Assembly: GCA_910575005.1 (NCBI GenBank)
Contig: CAJTCL010000002.1
Coordinates: 248,001 to 312,000, forward strand
DNA: 64,000 nt
Reading direction: 5' to 3'
Origin: Lachnospiraceae bacterium
Lineage (GTDB): Bacteria; Bacillota; Clostridia; Lachnospirales; Lachnospiraceae
Shown: positions 45,634 through 54,813 of the stretch, piece by piece
Layout of the letters: each line of letters starts with the position of its first letter
Position numbering within the stretch: the first letter of the stretch is position 1
Position numbers and translations under genes: made by a program
Notes under the pieces: generated by a model
The model's database searches: none
Seen by the model: the letters and a program-made list of their open reading frames with translations, nothing else
Told to the model about the DNA's origin: nothing

Positions 45634-48600
45634 ATGAGAGTGAGAAAAAGAATTTTTTCGGCATTTTTAGCGGTGGTGCTTACGATTACTATGTGTGATT
45701 TTACCAGCATAGCAGGAAAAATAAGCCTGACCGCAGAGGCAGCGGCAGTTTCCGGCAGCGAAAATGCCAATTTTGATTTTGAAGACGGATTAACCGGATG
45801 GGAAAAGACAGGAACGGCTGAGATCAAAAACAGCGGTGCGCAGCATGGAAGCAGTTATCTGCATCTAGAAAAAGATTCATCAGTCACCATGACCTTGACA
45901 GATATCAAACAGGGCAGCTATACACTTTCCGCTTGGGTAAAAGGGACAGCGGGCAAGGATGCCAGAATTATGGTGTCTAAGATAGGCGGACCAGATTCTG
46001 TGGCCTTGATTGATACCTGGAAGAAGGCGGATGCCTGGAATCAGATGGGACATCGGAATGTATTGGTGTACAATGGCCAGATGGAAATTACCGTTTTTTC
46101 TGGTAATCAGCCATTGGATTTAGATCATTTGGAGCTGGTGTTGGATGCGCAAGACCAGCATGCCATTGCCAACTGGGATTTTGAGGCGGGACTAACCTCC
46201 TGGAATCAGACAGGAACAACTGCAGAAGACGGAAACAATGCAGACACAGGCACAAAAGCAGTGCGTCTGGCCGCCGACAGTGAAGTTTCACAGATTGTTG
46301 CAGTGGAGCCTAATACCAAATATGCCCTGACAATGCGGGCTAAAGTAGATAAACAGGATGTCTTTCAAACCACTAAGGTAGAAAGCTCTTACCGCAAGGA
46401 CAGTACTGGAAAACCGGCAATTATGGGAGAGCTGCAGGAACGCACTTCCCTAGGTGACAGGGTGAACTTAGGGGTGCGGCGTGCAGATGGCACAGTGCTC
46501 AGGCAGGCGCCTTCTGGGACAGAAGATTATTCTTTGATTTCTCTGACCTTTACCACAGGACCCAGTGATACGTCGGTAGAGATTTATGCGAATACCAAAT
46601 ATGATCAAAATTATAAGGATTCTGTGACCATTTATAAGACAAACGGGACTGAGCTTGCCGACAATTGGCAGGGGAATGGCTCTGACAATGCCTATGTAGA
46701 TAATTTTGATCTCTTCCAAATCCAGGATGCCAATAATCTTAAAGGGGCAGATGTATCTTTCCTGCCAGCCATTGAGGATCTGGGCGGAAAATATTTTGCC
46801 AATGGTGTGCAGCAGGACTGCCTGCGAATTCTGTCCAATCATGGAGTCAATTCCATCACAAATATGCTGTTTGTCAAAGCAGGAGAGCCAGCGCATTACC
46901 CAGATTCTCTAAAGACGGTTTATATTGATGAGTATTGGAAAGATAATTACTGGTTTAAGGAGGATGGCAGCCAGGCAGAGCTAAAGATGATTCAGGGCGG
47001 ATATTTTGACAAAGAGCATTCTCTGGAGCTTGGCAAGCGTGCCACCGCTCTTGGCATGAGTTATCTGCCCAGCTTCCATTACAGTGACACCTGGATGAGT
47101 GCTGCCAAGGCTTTTTGTCCAGTGGAGTGGTTAGATACTGATTATAATTCGGAAACAGGTTATCAGAATACAGATCTTGCACATATGCAGTCGATTGTCT
47201 ACAACTATGTCTATGATTTTGTAAAGGCGCTGGCGGACAATCAGGTAAATGTCTGCGGCGTCAAGCACGGCAATGAGCAGGATGGCGGTATTATCCGGCC
47301 AGTTGGAAATGGCGCAGCCACGGAAGGCCATGCAAAATTGATTGCGGCCTCTTATCATGCCGCAGAGGATGCAATGCCAGGAGTCAGCGGTTATGTACAT
47401 ACCAACAGCGGCTATGAGACGGCTAAGTTTGGAAATTTCTTCCAGCCGCTGCGTGACAAGGGTGCACAGATGGACGGCACGGCATTCTCACTGTATGGAG
47501 GACGTTCTTCCGGCAATACAGTGAAGATTGCAAATTTTATGGCTAAGGATCCCGCTTTGCGCTATCTGGATTATATCAATGTGGAGACAGGATTTACCTT
47601 TACACGCTATATGCCGACCGTTGATACCGCCAAAAGCAGCATGTACCAGGCGGCCTATTATTATTTATCCCCAAACGGGCAGTATAATTGGCTGCTGGAT
47701 TATGCGCAGGCAGCCTTGGATGCGCCCAATCCTTATGGGCAGACTAGAGGTTTCTACTATTGGGAGACAGATTGGATTCCCACACCGGGAGCGGGTTCTA
47801 CAGACGGCGGTTCTGCAGATGTAAATCAGAGAATTATGTTTAATAATGGCGATACAGCGATTCTGGAGATGGGAAGTTCTCAGCCTGGAAAGGCTGGCGA
47901 TATGATGGATAGTATGTATGCCTATCTGATTCGCGGATGTGCAAAGAATAAAGCACAGACACTGCATACTGAAACCAGCGGGGAAGGCGAGTATGCTGTG
48001 GAAGTGGCAGAACCGACTGGAATTACCCTGTCCAAGACAAGCCTGACACTTGCAGAGGGAGAAAAAGAGCGTCTGAAACCCACGGTTACGCCTGTGGAGA
48101 AGGTACTTTCAGACAGTAATATCACCTATACCTCTTCGGATGCCTCTGTTGCCAAGGTGACAAGAGATGGATTTGTATGCGGCGTCAAAGCGGGCACGGC
48201 AACAATTACGGCTTCTGTGAAAGGTGGACACAGCGCCAATGTAAATGTGACAGTGACCGCAGCGGCAAAAGCTTCTGGCATTACCGTGCAGGCGGACGGA
48301 CAAAAGATTGCTGATCAGGGAACAAAAACAGCCAAGCTTTTTGACAAAATCCAGCTTACGGCCGCATTGGCAGGTTCTGCAACGAATCAGACTGTGATTT
48401 ATACTTCCTCCAACCCTAAGGTGGCTTCTTTCTTAGGGGAGACCTGGCAGACACCAGAGGGGCAGATGCGCCAGGAGACGGAGAAAACAGATACCGAGGT
48501 TCAGTTAAATGTCATTGGAGCAGGAACGACCACCATTACAGCGGCTTCTGCAGATGGCGGAGCTTCTGTAAGTTTTATATTGAATACAACCAAGGTAGAC

Positions 48601-51600
48601 GCCCAGAGTGTGACGGTGGAACCTGGTGAGGTGAGTATCAGTTATGGCCGCAGTAAACAGCTTACTGCAAAAGTGACGCCGGAAGATACCACCCGTTATA
48701 AGATTCATTGGGAATCTTCGGACGAGAAGATTGCAACCGTAGATGAAACTGGTCTGGTGACAGCAACGGGAGTTGGCGATGTGACCATCAAAGCCATTTC
48801 AGATGACAATGACCAGGTGTTTGGCACCTGTATGGTACATGCTGAAAATGTCAGGGCAGAGGGTGTGGAAGTGGATAAGGAAAGCCTTACCCTGCAGGTT
48901 GGCTCTCGCAAAACTTTACATGCCTTAGTATCACCGACAGATACTTATAATAAAAAAGTGAGTTGGACATCCAGCAATCCAGCGATTGCTTCTGTAAATG
49001 AAGATGGTGAGGTGACAGGGGTTGCTATTGGAGGACCTGTTGCGATCACTGCCACCACCGAAGACGGCGGATTTAGCGCTTCCTGTCAGGTGACAGTACA
49101 AAAAGACGCCATTCCTGTGACAGGTATTCTTCTGGAGGAAGAAGAATATTATTTTGCCTCAGATTATTTCTCAGAGACAAATCCTCTGCCAGATCAGCCC
49201 ATTCACCGTCTGAGCGCAAAGGTTGAGCCAGAAACAGCGACTAATACCGATGTGCTTTGGACGTCTGATACCCCAGAAGTGGCTGCAGTAGATGATTTTG
49301 GACGCATCACAGCAGTTGGCGAGGGTGTGGCAGTGATTACCGCAGCCACCAAAGATGGCGATTTTTCCGCCCAGACTAAAGTTTATGTGCCCTCTGTCAG
49401 TGAAAGTTTTGATAACCGCGAAGATGGCGATACCTGGGGAACAAAAGTCAGCGCTACAGGAGGAGGCGCCATTGGAGGTGCTGTTGCAGCTCATACAGAT
49501 CAGAGTGGTAAATTTTTTCAGATGAACGGTTCTGGAAGCGGCAACCGCAGCATTCAAAAGCAATTTGCCAAGAGTATTGCCAATGATATTGTGGAGCTTG
49601 ATTTTGACTGGAATGCAGGCACCTTTGTGGGTGTTGCCGGAAGTACGGCAGGATATATGGCGATCACAGACAGCAGTAACAACCGTTATCTCAGCTTTCA
49701 GATTAATCCAGCTGGGGAGCTTTCCTGGAAGGTTGGCGGAGCAGTGGACGGAGAAATTTTAACGGATGCTGTCTCTCTGGGAGAAAAATTTACCGGAAAA
49801 AATGTCTGGTATCATCTCCATGTGAAACTGGATATGAAACAGAAGAAAACATTCTTTACCATCACAAATAAAGAGAACAAAGAAATCACAACTTCCTGTG
49901 AACAGGCTTTTGATGCCAAGACAGCATATACTGGTGATGTGGCGGCTATTCAGCTTGTGGGAAAACGGGTCAGCGGTTCCAATCTGTCCTGGAATCCAGC
50001 TCTGGATAATGTAAATATTTATAAGACAGCAGTTTTGGCAAGAGGAATTAAAACAGACAGAGAGAAAATAAAACTGATACCGATCAAAGAAACGCTGGGA
50101 GCAAAATGCCAGGTAAAAGCGTCCGTTCTGCCAGCCAGCGCACCTCAGGAATTGAAATGGGAATCTTCCAATACGGATTTAGTGACGGTAGATCAAAATG
50201 GATTGGTTACTCCAAAGGCTACTTATAATTCTCTGGATCAAATTGTGCCGGGAACATGCAGTATTAAGGTTTCTTCTGTGGATGATCCCACTGTGTTCAA
50301 GGAGATTCCGGTAGAGATCAGCAACACGCCCAATGCCTCAGAATTTTTCTCCATTTATGATGAGGCAGGCAAGGAGGTATATCCTGGTGACGAGGCGATC
50401 AATCTTGAGACAGGCGATCGCAGACAGTATCTTCCAAGATTGACGGGAGGAGATGGAGACAGTGATATTGCCGGAATAAAATGGGAATCCAGTGATGACA
50501 AGGTGGTGACAGTGGATCCAGTCAGTGGATTGGTGACAGCAGTAGGAGCTGGCAATGCCCAGGTAACACTTACTGTGACAATGTATGCCGGAAAACCACA
50601 AGTTGGAACACTTCATTTTAAGGTGACAGGCGATACTTTGGCAGATACATCGGCTTTACAGGCAGCAATTGCAGCTGCAAAGGCAGCAAAGAATCAAGAA
50701 GATACTTATTATACAGAGGAAAGTTTGACAGCGTATCAACAAGCACTGCAAAAAGCAGAGGATGATTTGGCTAAGGCTTTGACAGAAAAATGGGATGTCT
50801 CCAAACAATCTTTACTCGACCAAGATGTTGCCGATTTGAATGCAGCCGTTGAGGGATTAAAGAAAGATCATGGGATTAAGAAAATTACCATAGAGGGAAT
50901 TAATGGCAGATTGTGGCTCAATAAGAGTGTTTTGCTTACCGCAGTCACTGAGCCTGCAGATGCAGAGGAAAAGGTGATCTGGTCTTCGAGTGATACTTCT
51001 GTGGTTGTTGTGGATAAGACAAAGGGTCTGGTGATTCCGGTAGGTGCAGGGACAGCAATAATTACTGCTTCTGGAATATATGGAAAAGTGTCTGCCCAAA
51101 CAGAGGTCACAGTCACAGATATGACAGATTTGAGTTCTTGGTATGATGAAAATGGCGTCACAATTTCTGCCACCAATACCAAGGCGGGCAGAGATGTGGA
51201 TTATGCCTTTACCAATGCGCGCACAATGGCGCTTAAGGGTGGGCCCAAAGGGGAACAGGCTTGGTCTACTGGTTCCAATGCAGTCGGTATTATCACGGTA
51301 GATCTCGGAGCCAGAGCCAGAATTGATAACGTTAAGACATGTTTCTATACTTTGTTAAAATATACTTTGGATGTGTCAGACGATGGGGAAAACTGGAGTA
51401 CTGCGGTGGATCATTCTGGGGAAGGAGCAGGTGTCTTAAATGACACAGCTACAGAGCCATTTGTAGATACATTCCCAGAAAATACAGAGGCACGTTTTGT
51501 CAGACTTAATATTCTGGAAAACTGCGGAAAAGCCACAGATTGGACGGGTGTAACCGTGATGCAGGTCAATGGCGCTTTTGTATCAGATATCACTTATGTA

Positions 51601-53076
51601 AAGAGTATTAACTGTGAACCAGTTGAACTGCCAGGAGATACAGAGCTTACTGCGGCAGTCCTTCCTAAGAAAGTATCAGCTCTCTTAAGCACTGGAATCA
51701 CAGAGGAATTGGAGGTTATCTGGGATCAGGAATCCATAGACCAGGTGATAAAAGCACATAAAATAGGCGAATACCAGGTTACAGGAACCATTACCGTGGA
51801 TGATATTGATTATCTTGTCGTCTGCAAATTGACACTCACCGAAGTGGATTTGAGTGGTGCCAAGGTAACATTGGAGCATGACAGTTATGCGTATACCGGA
51901 AATCCAATTGAGCCGGAAGTGACTGTGGTGTGCAATGGAAAGACATTGACAAAGAAAGATTATACAGTGACTTATACAAATAATACAGAGGTAGGAACTG
52001 CCACAGTGACCATAGAGGGAACGGGCATTTATCGCGGAACTGTGACAAAGGAGTTTACGATCACCGAACAGAACACACAAGAAAGAGACTTAAAGGATGC
52101 GGTGGTGACGCTGGAAAAAGATACTTATGTCTATGATGGGAAAGAGAAAACGCCGGCAGTGACAGTGGTACTGAATGAAGAGGAAGTTGCCAAAGAGCAT
52201 TATCAGGTTACATATGCCAACAATATCAATGCTGGCACAGCAGTGGTGACAGTCACCGCAGCAGGCGATGGATATACGGGAATGGTTCAGAAAACCTTTG
52301 TAATTACCAAAAAAGATATCAGTGAGGCTAAGATTAAGCTGAAGACAACCGTATATACTTATAATGGCAAGAAAAAAGCTCCAGCAGTCACAGAAGTAAC
52401 CTTAGATGGCAAAAAATTGGCGGCCAACCGTTATAGAGTGGCTTATAGCAGAAACGTTAATGCGGGTAAAGCAGTGGTGACAGTCAGCGGCACAGGAAAT
52501 TATCAGGGAACTGCAGTGCAGAACTTTACGATCAACAAAGCGGCCGCAAAGATTAAATTTAAGAGCGCTTCCTTTAAGAAAGCATTGGGAGCTAAGAATT
52601 TTGGATTGGGGGCATCCGTCAACAGCAAAGGAAAATTGACTTATGTTTCCAACAACAAAAAAGTGATTAAGATTGTCAAAGGGAAAGCAAAGATTGTGGG
52701 AATTGGTGAGGCCACTGTTACCGTGAAAGCCGCGGCAACCTCCAATTATAAGGCTGCCAGCAAGAAGTTAAAAATCACAGTGACACCAAAAAAGACAGTG
52801 ATAAAATCTGTAAAGAGTACGAAAGCTGGAAAAATAACAGTAAGCTGGAAAAAAGACAGCAAGGCAAGCGGTTATAAGATTCTTTACGCTACGAATAGGA
52901 ACTTTAAAAAAGCCAAAACCACAACTGTGAAATCCAATAAGACCATGAAAAAGACCTTGAGCAAATTAAAGAGAGGCAAGACCTATTATGTAAAGGTCTG
53001 CGCATATAAGACTGTCAAAGGCAAGAAAATTGCTGGCCCTTACAGTGCTGTCAAAAAGGTCAAAGTAAAACGGTAA
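45634..53076 (+). CDS. Giant exported GH53 endo-beta-1,4-galactanase
   Basis: This 2480-residue secreted enzyme should cut beta-1,4-galactan, a pectin side chain. The start is set at 45634 because AGAGGG lies 6 bases upstream; the ATG at 45628 abuts it. A signal peptide (about 1-36) precedes two CBM_4_9-like modules (to about 360). The GH53 domain (about 375-795) shows GADVSFLPAIEDLGGKYF, FHYSDTWMS, E548 in HGNEQDGG (acid/base) and E651 in INVETGF (nucleophile). Then follow about four Big_2 domains, a LamG-like domain (about 1255-1475), more Big_2, a helical FIVAR-like stretch, and an F5/8C-like domain (about 1830-1990). A Big_4-like unit, three MBG-like repeats and a Lys-rich Fn3 end close it. 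No sortase signal is seen. It is a single-gene unit. Confidence 0.85.
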   Translation: MRVRKRIFSAFLAVVLTITMCDFTSIAGKISLTAEAAAVSGSENANFDFEDGLTGWEKTGTAEIKNSGAQHGSSYLHLEKDSSVTMTLTDIKQGSYTLSAWVKGTAGKDARIMVSKIGGPDSVALIDTWKKADAWNQMGHRNVLVYNGQMEITVFSGNQPLDLDHLELVLDAQDQHAIANWDFEAGLTSWNQTGTTAEDGNNADTGTKAVRLAADSEVSQIVAVEPNTKYALTMRAKVDKQDVFQTTKVESSYRKDSTGKPAIMGELQERTSLGDRVNLGVRRADGTVLRQAPSGTEDYSLISLTFTTGPSDTSVEIYANTKYDQNYKDSVTIYKTNGTELADNWQGNGSDNAYVDNFDLFQIQDANNLKGADVSFLPAIEDLGGKYFANGVQQDCLRILSNHGVNSITNMLFVKAGEPAHYPDSLKTVYIDEYWKDNYWFKEDGSQAELKMIQGGYFDKEHSLELGKRATALGMSYLPSFHYSDTWMSAAKAFCPVEWLDTDYNSETGYQNTDLAHMQSIVYNYVYDFVKALADNQVNVCGVKHGNEQDGGIIRPVGNGAATEGHAKLIAASYHAAEDAMPGVSGYVHTNSGYETAKFGNFFQPLRDKGAQMDGTAFSLYGGRSSGNTVKIANFMAKDPALRYLDYINVETGFTFTRYMPTVDTAKSSMYQAAYYYLSPNGQYNWLLDYAQAALDAPNPYGQTRGFYYWETDWIPTPGAGSTDGGSADVNQRIMFNNGDTAILEMGSSQPGKAGDMMDSMYAYLIRGCAKNKAQTLHTETSGEGEYAVEVAEPTGITLSKTSLTLAEGEKERLKPTVTPVEKVLSDSNITYTSSDASVAKVTRDGFVCGVKAGTATITASVKGGHSANVNVTVTAAAKASGITVQADGQKIADQGTKTAKLFDKIQLTAALAGSATNQTVIYTSSNPKVASFLGETWQTPEGQMRQETEKTDTEVQLNVIGAGTTTITAASADGGASVSFILNTTKVDAQSVTVEPGEVSISYGRSKQLTAKVTPEDTTRYKIHWESSDEKIATVDETGLVTATGVGDVTIKAISDDNDQVFGTCMVHAENVRAEGVEVDKESLTLQVGSRKTLHALVSPTDTYNKKVSWTSSNPAIASVNEDGEVTGVAIGGPVAITATTEDGGFSASCQVTVQKDAIPVTGILLEEEEYYFASDYFSETNPLPDQPIHRLSAKVEPETATNTDVLWTSDTPEVAAVDDFGRITAVGEGVAVITAATKDGDFSAQTKVYVPSVSESFDNREDGDTWGTKVSATGGGAIGGAVAAHTDQSGKFFQMNGSGSGNRSIQKQFAKSIANDIVELDFDWNAGTFVGVAGSTAGYMAITDSSNNRYLSFQINPAGELSWKVGGAVDGEILTDAVSLGEKFTGKNVWYHLHVKLDMKQKKTFFTITNKENKEITTSCEQAFDAKTAYTGDVAAIQLVGKRVSGSNLSWNPALDNVNIYKTAVLARGIKTDREKIKLIPIKETLGAKCQVKASVLPASAPQELKWESSNTDLVTVDQNGLVTPKATYNSLDQIVPGTCSIKVSSVDDPTVFKEIPVEISNTPNASEFFSIYDEAGKEVYPGDEAINLETGDRRQYLPRLTGGDGDSDIAGIKWESSDDKVVTVDPVSGLVTAVGAGNAQVTLTVTMYAGKPQVGTLHFKVTGDTLADTSALQAAIAAAKAAKNQEDTYYTEESLTAYQQALQKAEDDLAKALTEKWDVSKQSLLDQDVADLNAAVEGLKKDHGIKKITIEGINGRLWLNKSVLLTAVTEPADAEEKVIWSSSDTSVVVVDKTKGLVIPVGAGTAIITASGIYGKVSAQTEVTVTDMTDLSSWYDENGVTISATNTKAGRDVDYAFTNARTMALKGGPKGEQAWSTGSNAVGIITVDLGARARIDNVKTCFYTLLKYTLDVSDDGENWSTAVDHSGEGAGVLNDTATEPFVDTFPENTEARFVRLNILENCGKATDWTGVTVMQVNGAFVSDITYVKSINCEPVELPGDTELTAAVLPKKVSALLSTGITEELEVIWDQESIDQVIKAHKIGEYQVTGTITVDDIDYLVVCKLTLTEVDLSGAKVTLEHDSYAYTGNPIEPEVTVVCNGKTLTKKDYTVTYTNNTEVGTATVTIEGTGIYRGTVTKEFTITEQNTQERDLKDAVVTLEKDTYVYDGKEKTPAVTVVLNEEEVAKEHYQVTYANNINAGTAVVTVTAAGDGYTGMVQKTFVITKKDISEAKIKLKTTVYTYNGKKKAPAVTEVTLDGKKLAANRYRVAYSRNVNAGKAVVTVSGTGNYQGTAVQNFTINKAAAKIKFKSASFKKALGAKNFGLGASVNSKGKLTYVSNNKKVIKIVKGKAKIVGIGEATVTVKAAATSNYKAASKKLKITVTPKKTVIKSVKSTKAGKITVSWKKDSKASGYKILYATNRNFKKAKTTTVKSNKTMKKTLSKLKRGKTYYVKVCAYKTVKGKKIAGPYSAVKKVKVKR

Positions 53077-53120
53077 AAGTAGTTAATTCCTTGAAAAAAG
53101 AATAAAAAAAGAGTATATTA

Positions 53121-53222
53121 GATGGGAGATTAGATTCCGCCGCAAAGTTACAGGGAAACATGCTTATTACTCTGGCATTTAACATGGCAGAGTAAAAGAC
53201 CGGCGGGAGCTACTCTCCCATT
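53121..53222 (+). ncRNA. Candidate structured leader RNA before mrp, class unassigned
   Basis: ATGGGAGA (53122-53129) pairs with TCTCCCAT (53214-53221). CCGCCG (53137-53142) pairs with CGGCGG (53201-53206). TTACTCTG (53167-53174) pairs with CAGAGTAA (53188-53195). The stems are nested with purine-rich internal loops, the layout of a riboswitch aptamer, and the element ends 36 bases before the mrp start codon. ATGC in the long left loop could pair with GCAT in the apical loop. I could not match it by eye to THF, glycine, SAM, cobalamin, fluoride, Mn or c-di-GMP classes. Confidence 0.55.
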
Positions 53223-53257
53223 TTATATGTTACAGTTAAGAAACAGGAGGAAATAAC

Positions 53258-54103
53258 ATGGCAGAAAGTAAAAATTGCAGCGGTGCTGAGGGCTGTTCAA
53301 GGGAAAGCTGTGAGGGATGTCCCAGTCAGGGCAAAGCGCCTCAGAGCTTGATAGAAGAATGCAATCCTTTTTCCAGTGTCAAGAAAGTAATCGGTGTGGT
53401 CAGTGGTAAGGGCGGAGTGGGCAAATCTTTTGTCACGGCTTCTTTGGCTTGTGCAATGCGTGAGAAAGGATATGAGACGGGGATTTTGGACGCAGATATC
53501 ACAGGACCGTCAATTCCTAAAATGTATGGCGTACATGGACCAGCAGAAGGAACGGATATGGGGTTGTTTCCAGTGCCGGCAGCAGACGGTACAAAGATTA
53601 TGTCCTTAAATCTTTTGATGGATGACGAGGAGGCTCCTGTCGTGTGGCGTGGGCCGGTCATTGCTTCTACTGTAAAACAGTTTTGGCATGATGTATATTG
53701 GGGGGATTTGGATTATCTGTTTGTAGATATGCCTCCGGGAACTGGAGATGTGCCGCTTACTGTGTTCCAGTCCTTACCAGTGGATGGGATAATCATAGTC
53801 ACTTCCCCGCAGGAATTGGTACAATTGATTGTCAAAAAGGCCGTCAATATGGCAAATATGATGAATATCCCAGTGCTTGGACTGGTGGAAAACTACAGTT
53901 TTTTGAAATGTCCCGACTGTGGGAAGGAGATCAAATTATTTGGTGAGAGCAAGATTGAGGAAGTAGCAGCACAGATGGAACTTCCAGTACTTGGAAAGAT
54001 GCCTTTGGATCCAGAGTATGCTAAAATAGCAGATCAAGGACAGTTCCATAAAATGAAAAATCCATATTTGGAAGATGCAGTGGAAAAAGTAGAAAATTTA
54101 TAA
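53258..54103 (+). CDS. Mrp/NBP35-type Fe-S cluster carrier ATPase
   Basis: This is a 281-residue cytoplasmic P-loop ATPase of the Mrp/NBP35 (ApbC) family, which binds and hands over Fe-S clusters. An N-terminal cysteine-rich segment (CSGAEGCSRESCEGC) resembles the NBP35 type. The deviant Walker A is VSGKGGVGKS, then DADITGPSIPKMYG. The MPPGTGD motif and the cluster-binding CPDCG follow. It has AGGAGG before the ATG and sits alone between a structured leader and a terminator. Which enzymes it serves cannot be read from the neighbours. Confidence 0.9.
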   Translation: MAESKNCSGAEGCSRESCEGCPSQGKAPQSLIEECNPFSSVKKVIGVVSGKGGVGKSFVTASLACAMREKGYETGILDADITGPSIPKMYGVHGPAEGTDMGLFPVPAADGTKIMSLNLLMDDEEAPVVWRGPVIASTVKQFWHDVYWGDLDYLFVDMPPGTGDVPLTVFQSLPVDGIIIVTSPQELVQLIVKKAVNMANMMNIPVLGLVENYSFLKCPDCGKEIKLFGESKIEEVAAQMELPVLGKMPLDPEYAKIADQGQFHKMKNPYLEDAVEKVENL

Positions 54104-54120
54104 AGGGTTTTGACATTGCA

Positions 54121-54166
54121 AAGCCTTGTGGGAAGCGGAATTGCTTGCTGCAAGGCTTATTTTTTG
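54121..54166 (+). terminator. Rho-independent terminator after mrp
   Basis: AAGCCTTG (54121-54128) pairs with CAAGGCTT (54151-54158), with a smaller GAAGC/GCTTG pairing inside, followed by ATTTTTT. Confidence 0.85.
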
Positions 54167-54191
54167 GAAAAAATTTGTGATAAATGCATAA

Positions 54192-54220
54192 TTGCTTTTT
54201 TGAAAAGAACAGTATACAAT
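54192..54220 (+). promoter_or_regulatory. Promoter of the Tad-like locus
   Basis: TTGCTT (54192-54197), 17 bases, TACAAT (54215-54220). The expected start of transcription (about 54227) falls in the 20-bp palindrome that follows. Confidence 0.6.
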
Positions 54221-54224
54221 ACAC

Positions 54225-54244
54225 ATACGGAAAATTTTCCGTAT
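54225..54244. promoter_or_regulatory. 20-bp perfect palindrome at the predicted transcription start
   Basis: ATACGGAAAATTTTCCGTAT is a perfect palindrome with no spacer. Its place just after the -10 box suits a repressor operator; as RNA it would be a poor hairpin. No named regulator is recognised. Confidence 0.6.
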
Positions 54245-54256
54245 CGTTTCTAACCG

Positions 54257-54463
54257 TTGGCACTCTCTTTGCCAACACTACAGATCTTATTTATTTCAAT
54301 GTAAGAATTCATAAGAGGATTCTTAATCAATTGGCTTACCATTCGCCAATTACCAATGTAGGAAAGAATTAGAGGTTACATCAGGTGGAATTTCATGTAA
54401 GGATAAGCAGCGTCTCTGAGCGGTGAACCGTGTAATGGGCTCAGCGGCGGATAGTACTTTCCT
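54257..54463 (+). ncRNA. Long structured leader of the Tad-like locus
   Basis: The leader is about 300 nt and full of pairings. GTTGGCA (54257-54263) pairs with TGCCAAC (54271-54277). Hairpins TAAGAAT/ATTCTTA and AATTGGC/GCCAATT follow (about 54302-54350). A larger element is closed by AGGAAAG (54360-54366) with CTTTCCT (54457-54463), enclosing TTACAT/ATGTAA and CTGAGC/GCTCAG stems and conserved-looking loops. It ends 67 bases before the first small gene. It does not show the c-di-GMP-I or -II core sequences that often precede pilus genes, so the class is open. Confidence 0.5.
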
Positions 54464-54530
54464 TAAGATTGACCTCAAAAAAACTGTATGAAATTGAAAG
54501 ATTTCGGCAGTCAGAAAGGGGGGAACTGAT

Positions 54531-54692
54531 ATGAAAGTGATCTTCGAGGAATACAGCGGGATTATCATCACAGCCGTGGCAATTATTGCCTTGATTGCAG
54601 TGGTGGGATTGCTGCTTACAGCCAATGGTCCAGTACACACAGCTTTTGTGGATCTGATTGACACTTTGTTCAACAAGACAAAGGTTTCTTAG
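54531..54692 (+). CDS. Small pilin-like membrane peptide 1
   Basis: This 53-residue peptide starts MKVIFEEYSG, has one hydrophobic helix (about 11-32, IIITAVAIIALIAVVG) and a short polar end. GGGGGAA lies just before the ATG. It is the first gene of a locus with a Tad-type ATPase and membrane platform, where the major pilin usually sits. Its first ten residues match two further tiny peptides downstream (MKQVLEEFGG and MREVLEEYGK). No normal class III signal peptide with a Gly-x-Phe cleavage site is seen, but the conserved Glu pair next to the helix recalls pilin Glu5. Function is inferred from context. Confidence 0.65.
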   Translation: MKVIFEEYSGIIITAVAIIALIAVVGLLLTANGPVHTAFVDLIDTLFNKTKVS

Positions 54693-54813
54693 ACCAAGGC
54701 AGATGGGGCGGCCTGATCGTCTCAGGCTGTCCCCAATTCCAAATAAGACAGTTTGCAAAGGTCAGATATAAGAATAATAGATATTGAGAGGAATGACAGA
54801 ATGGAGGGAATAG

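Noticed and set aside
53121-53222. THF or cobalamin riboswitch before mrp
   Set aside because: Short matches such as GGAGA and ACAGGGAA exist, but the order and the other conserved blocks of these classes are absent.
54355-54465. c-di-GMP riboswitch before the Tad-like locus
   Set aside because: Neither the GEMM-I nor the GEMM-II core sequences can be found, so only an unassigned structured leader is reported.
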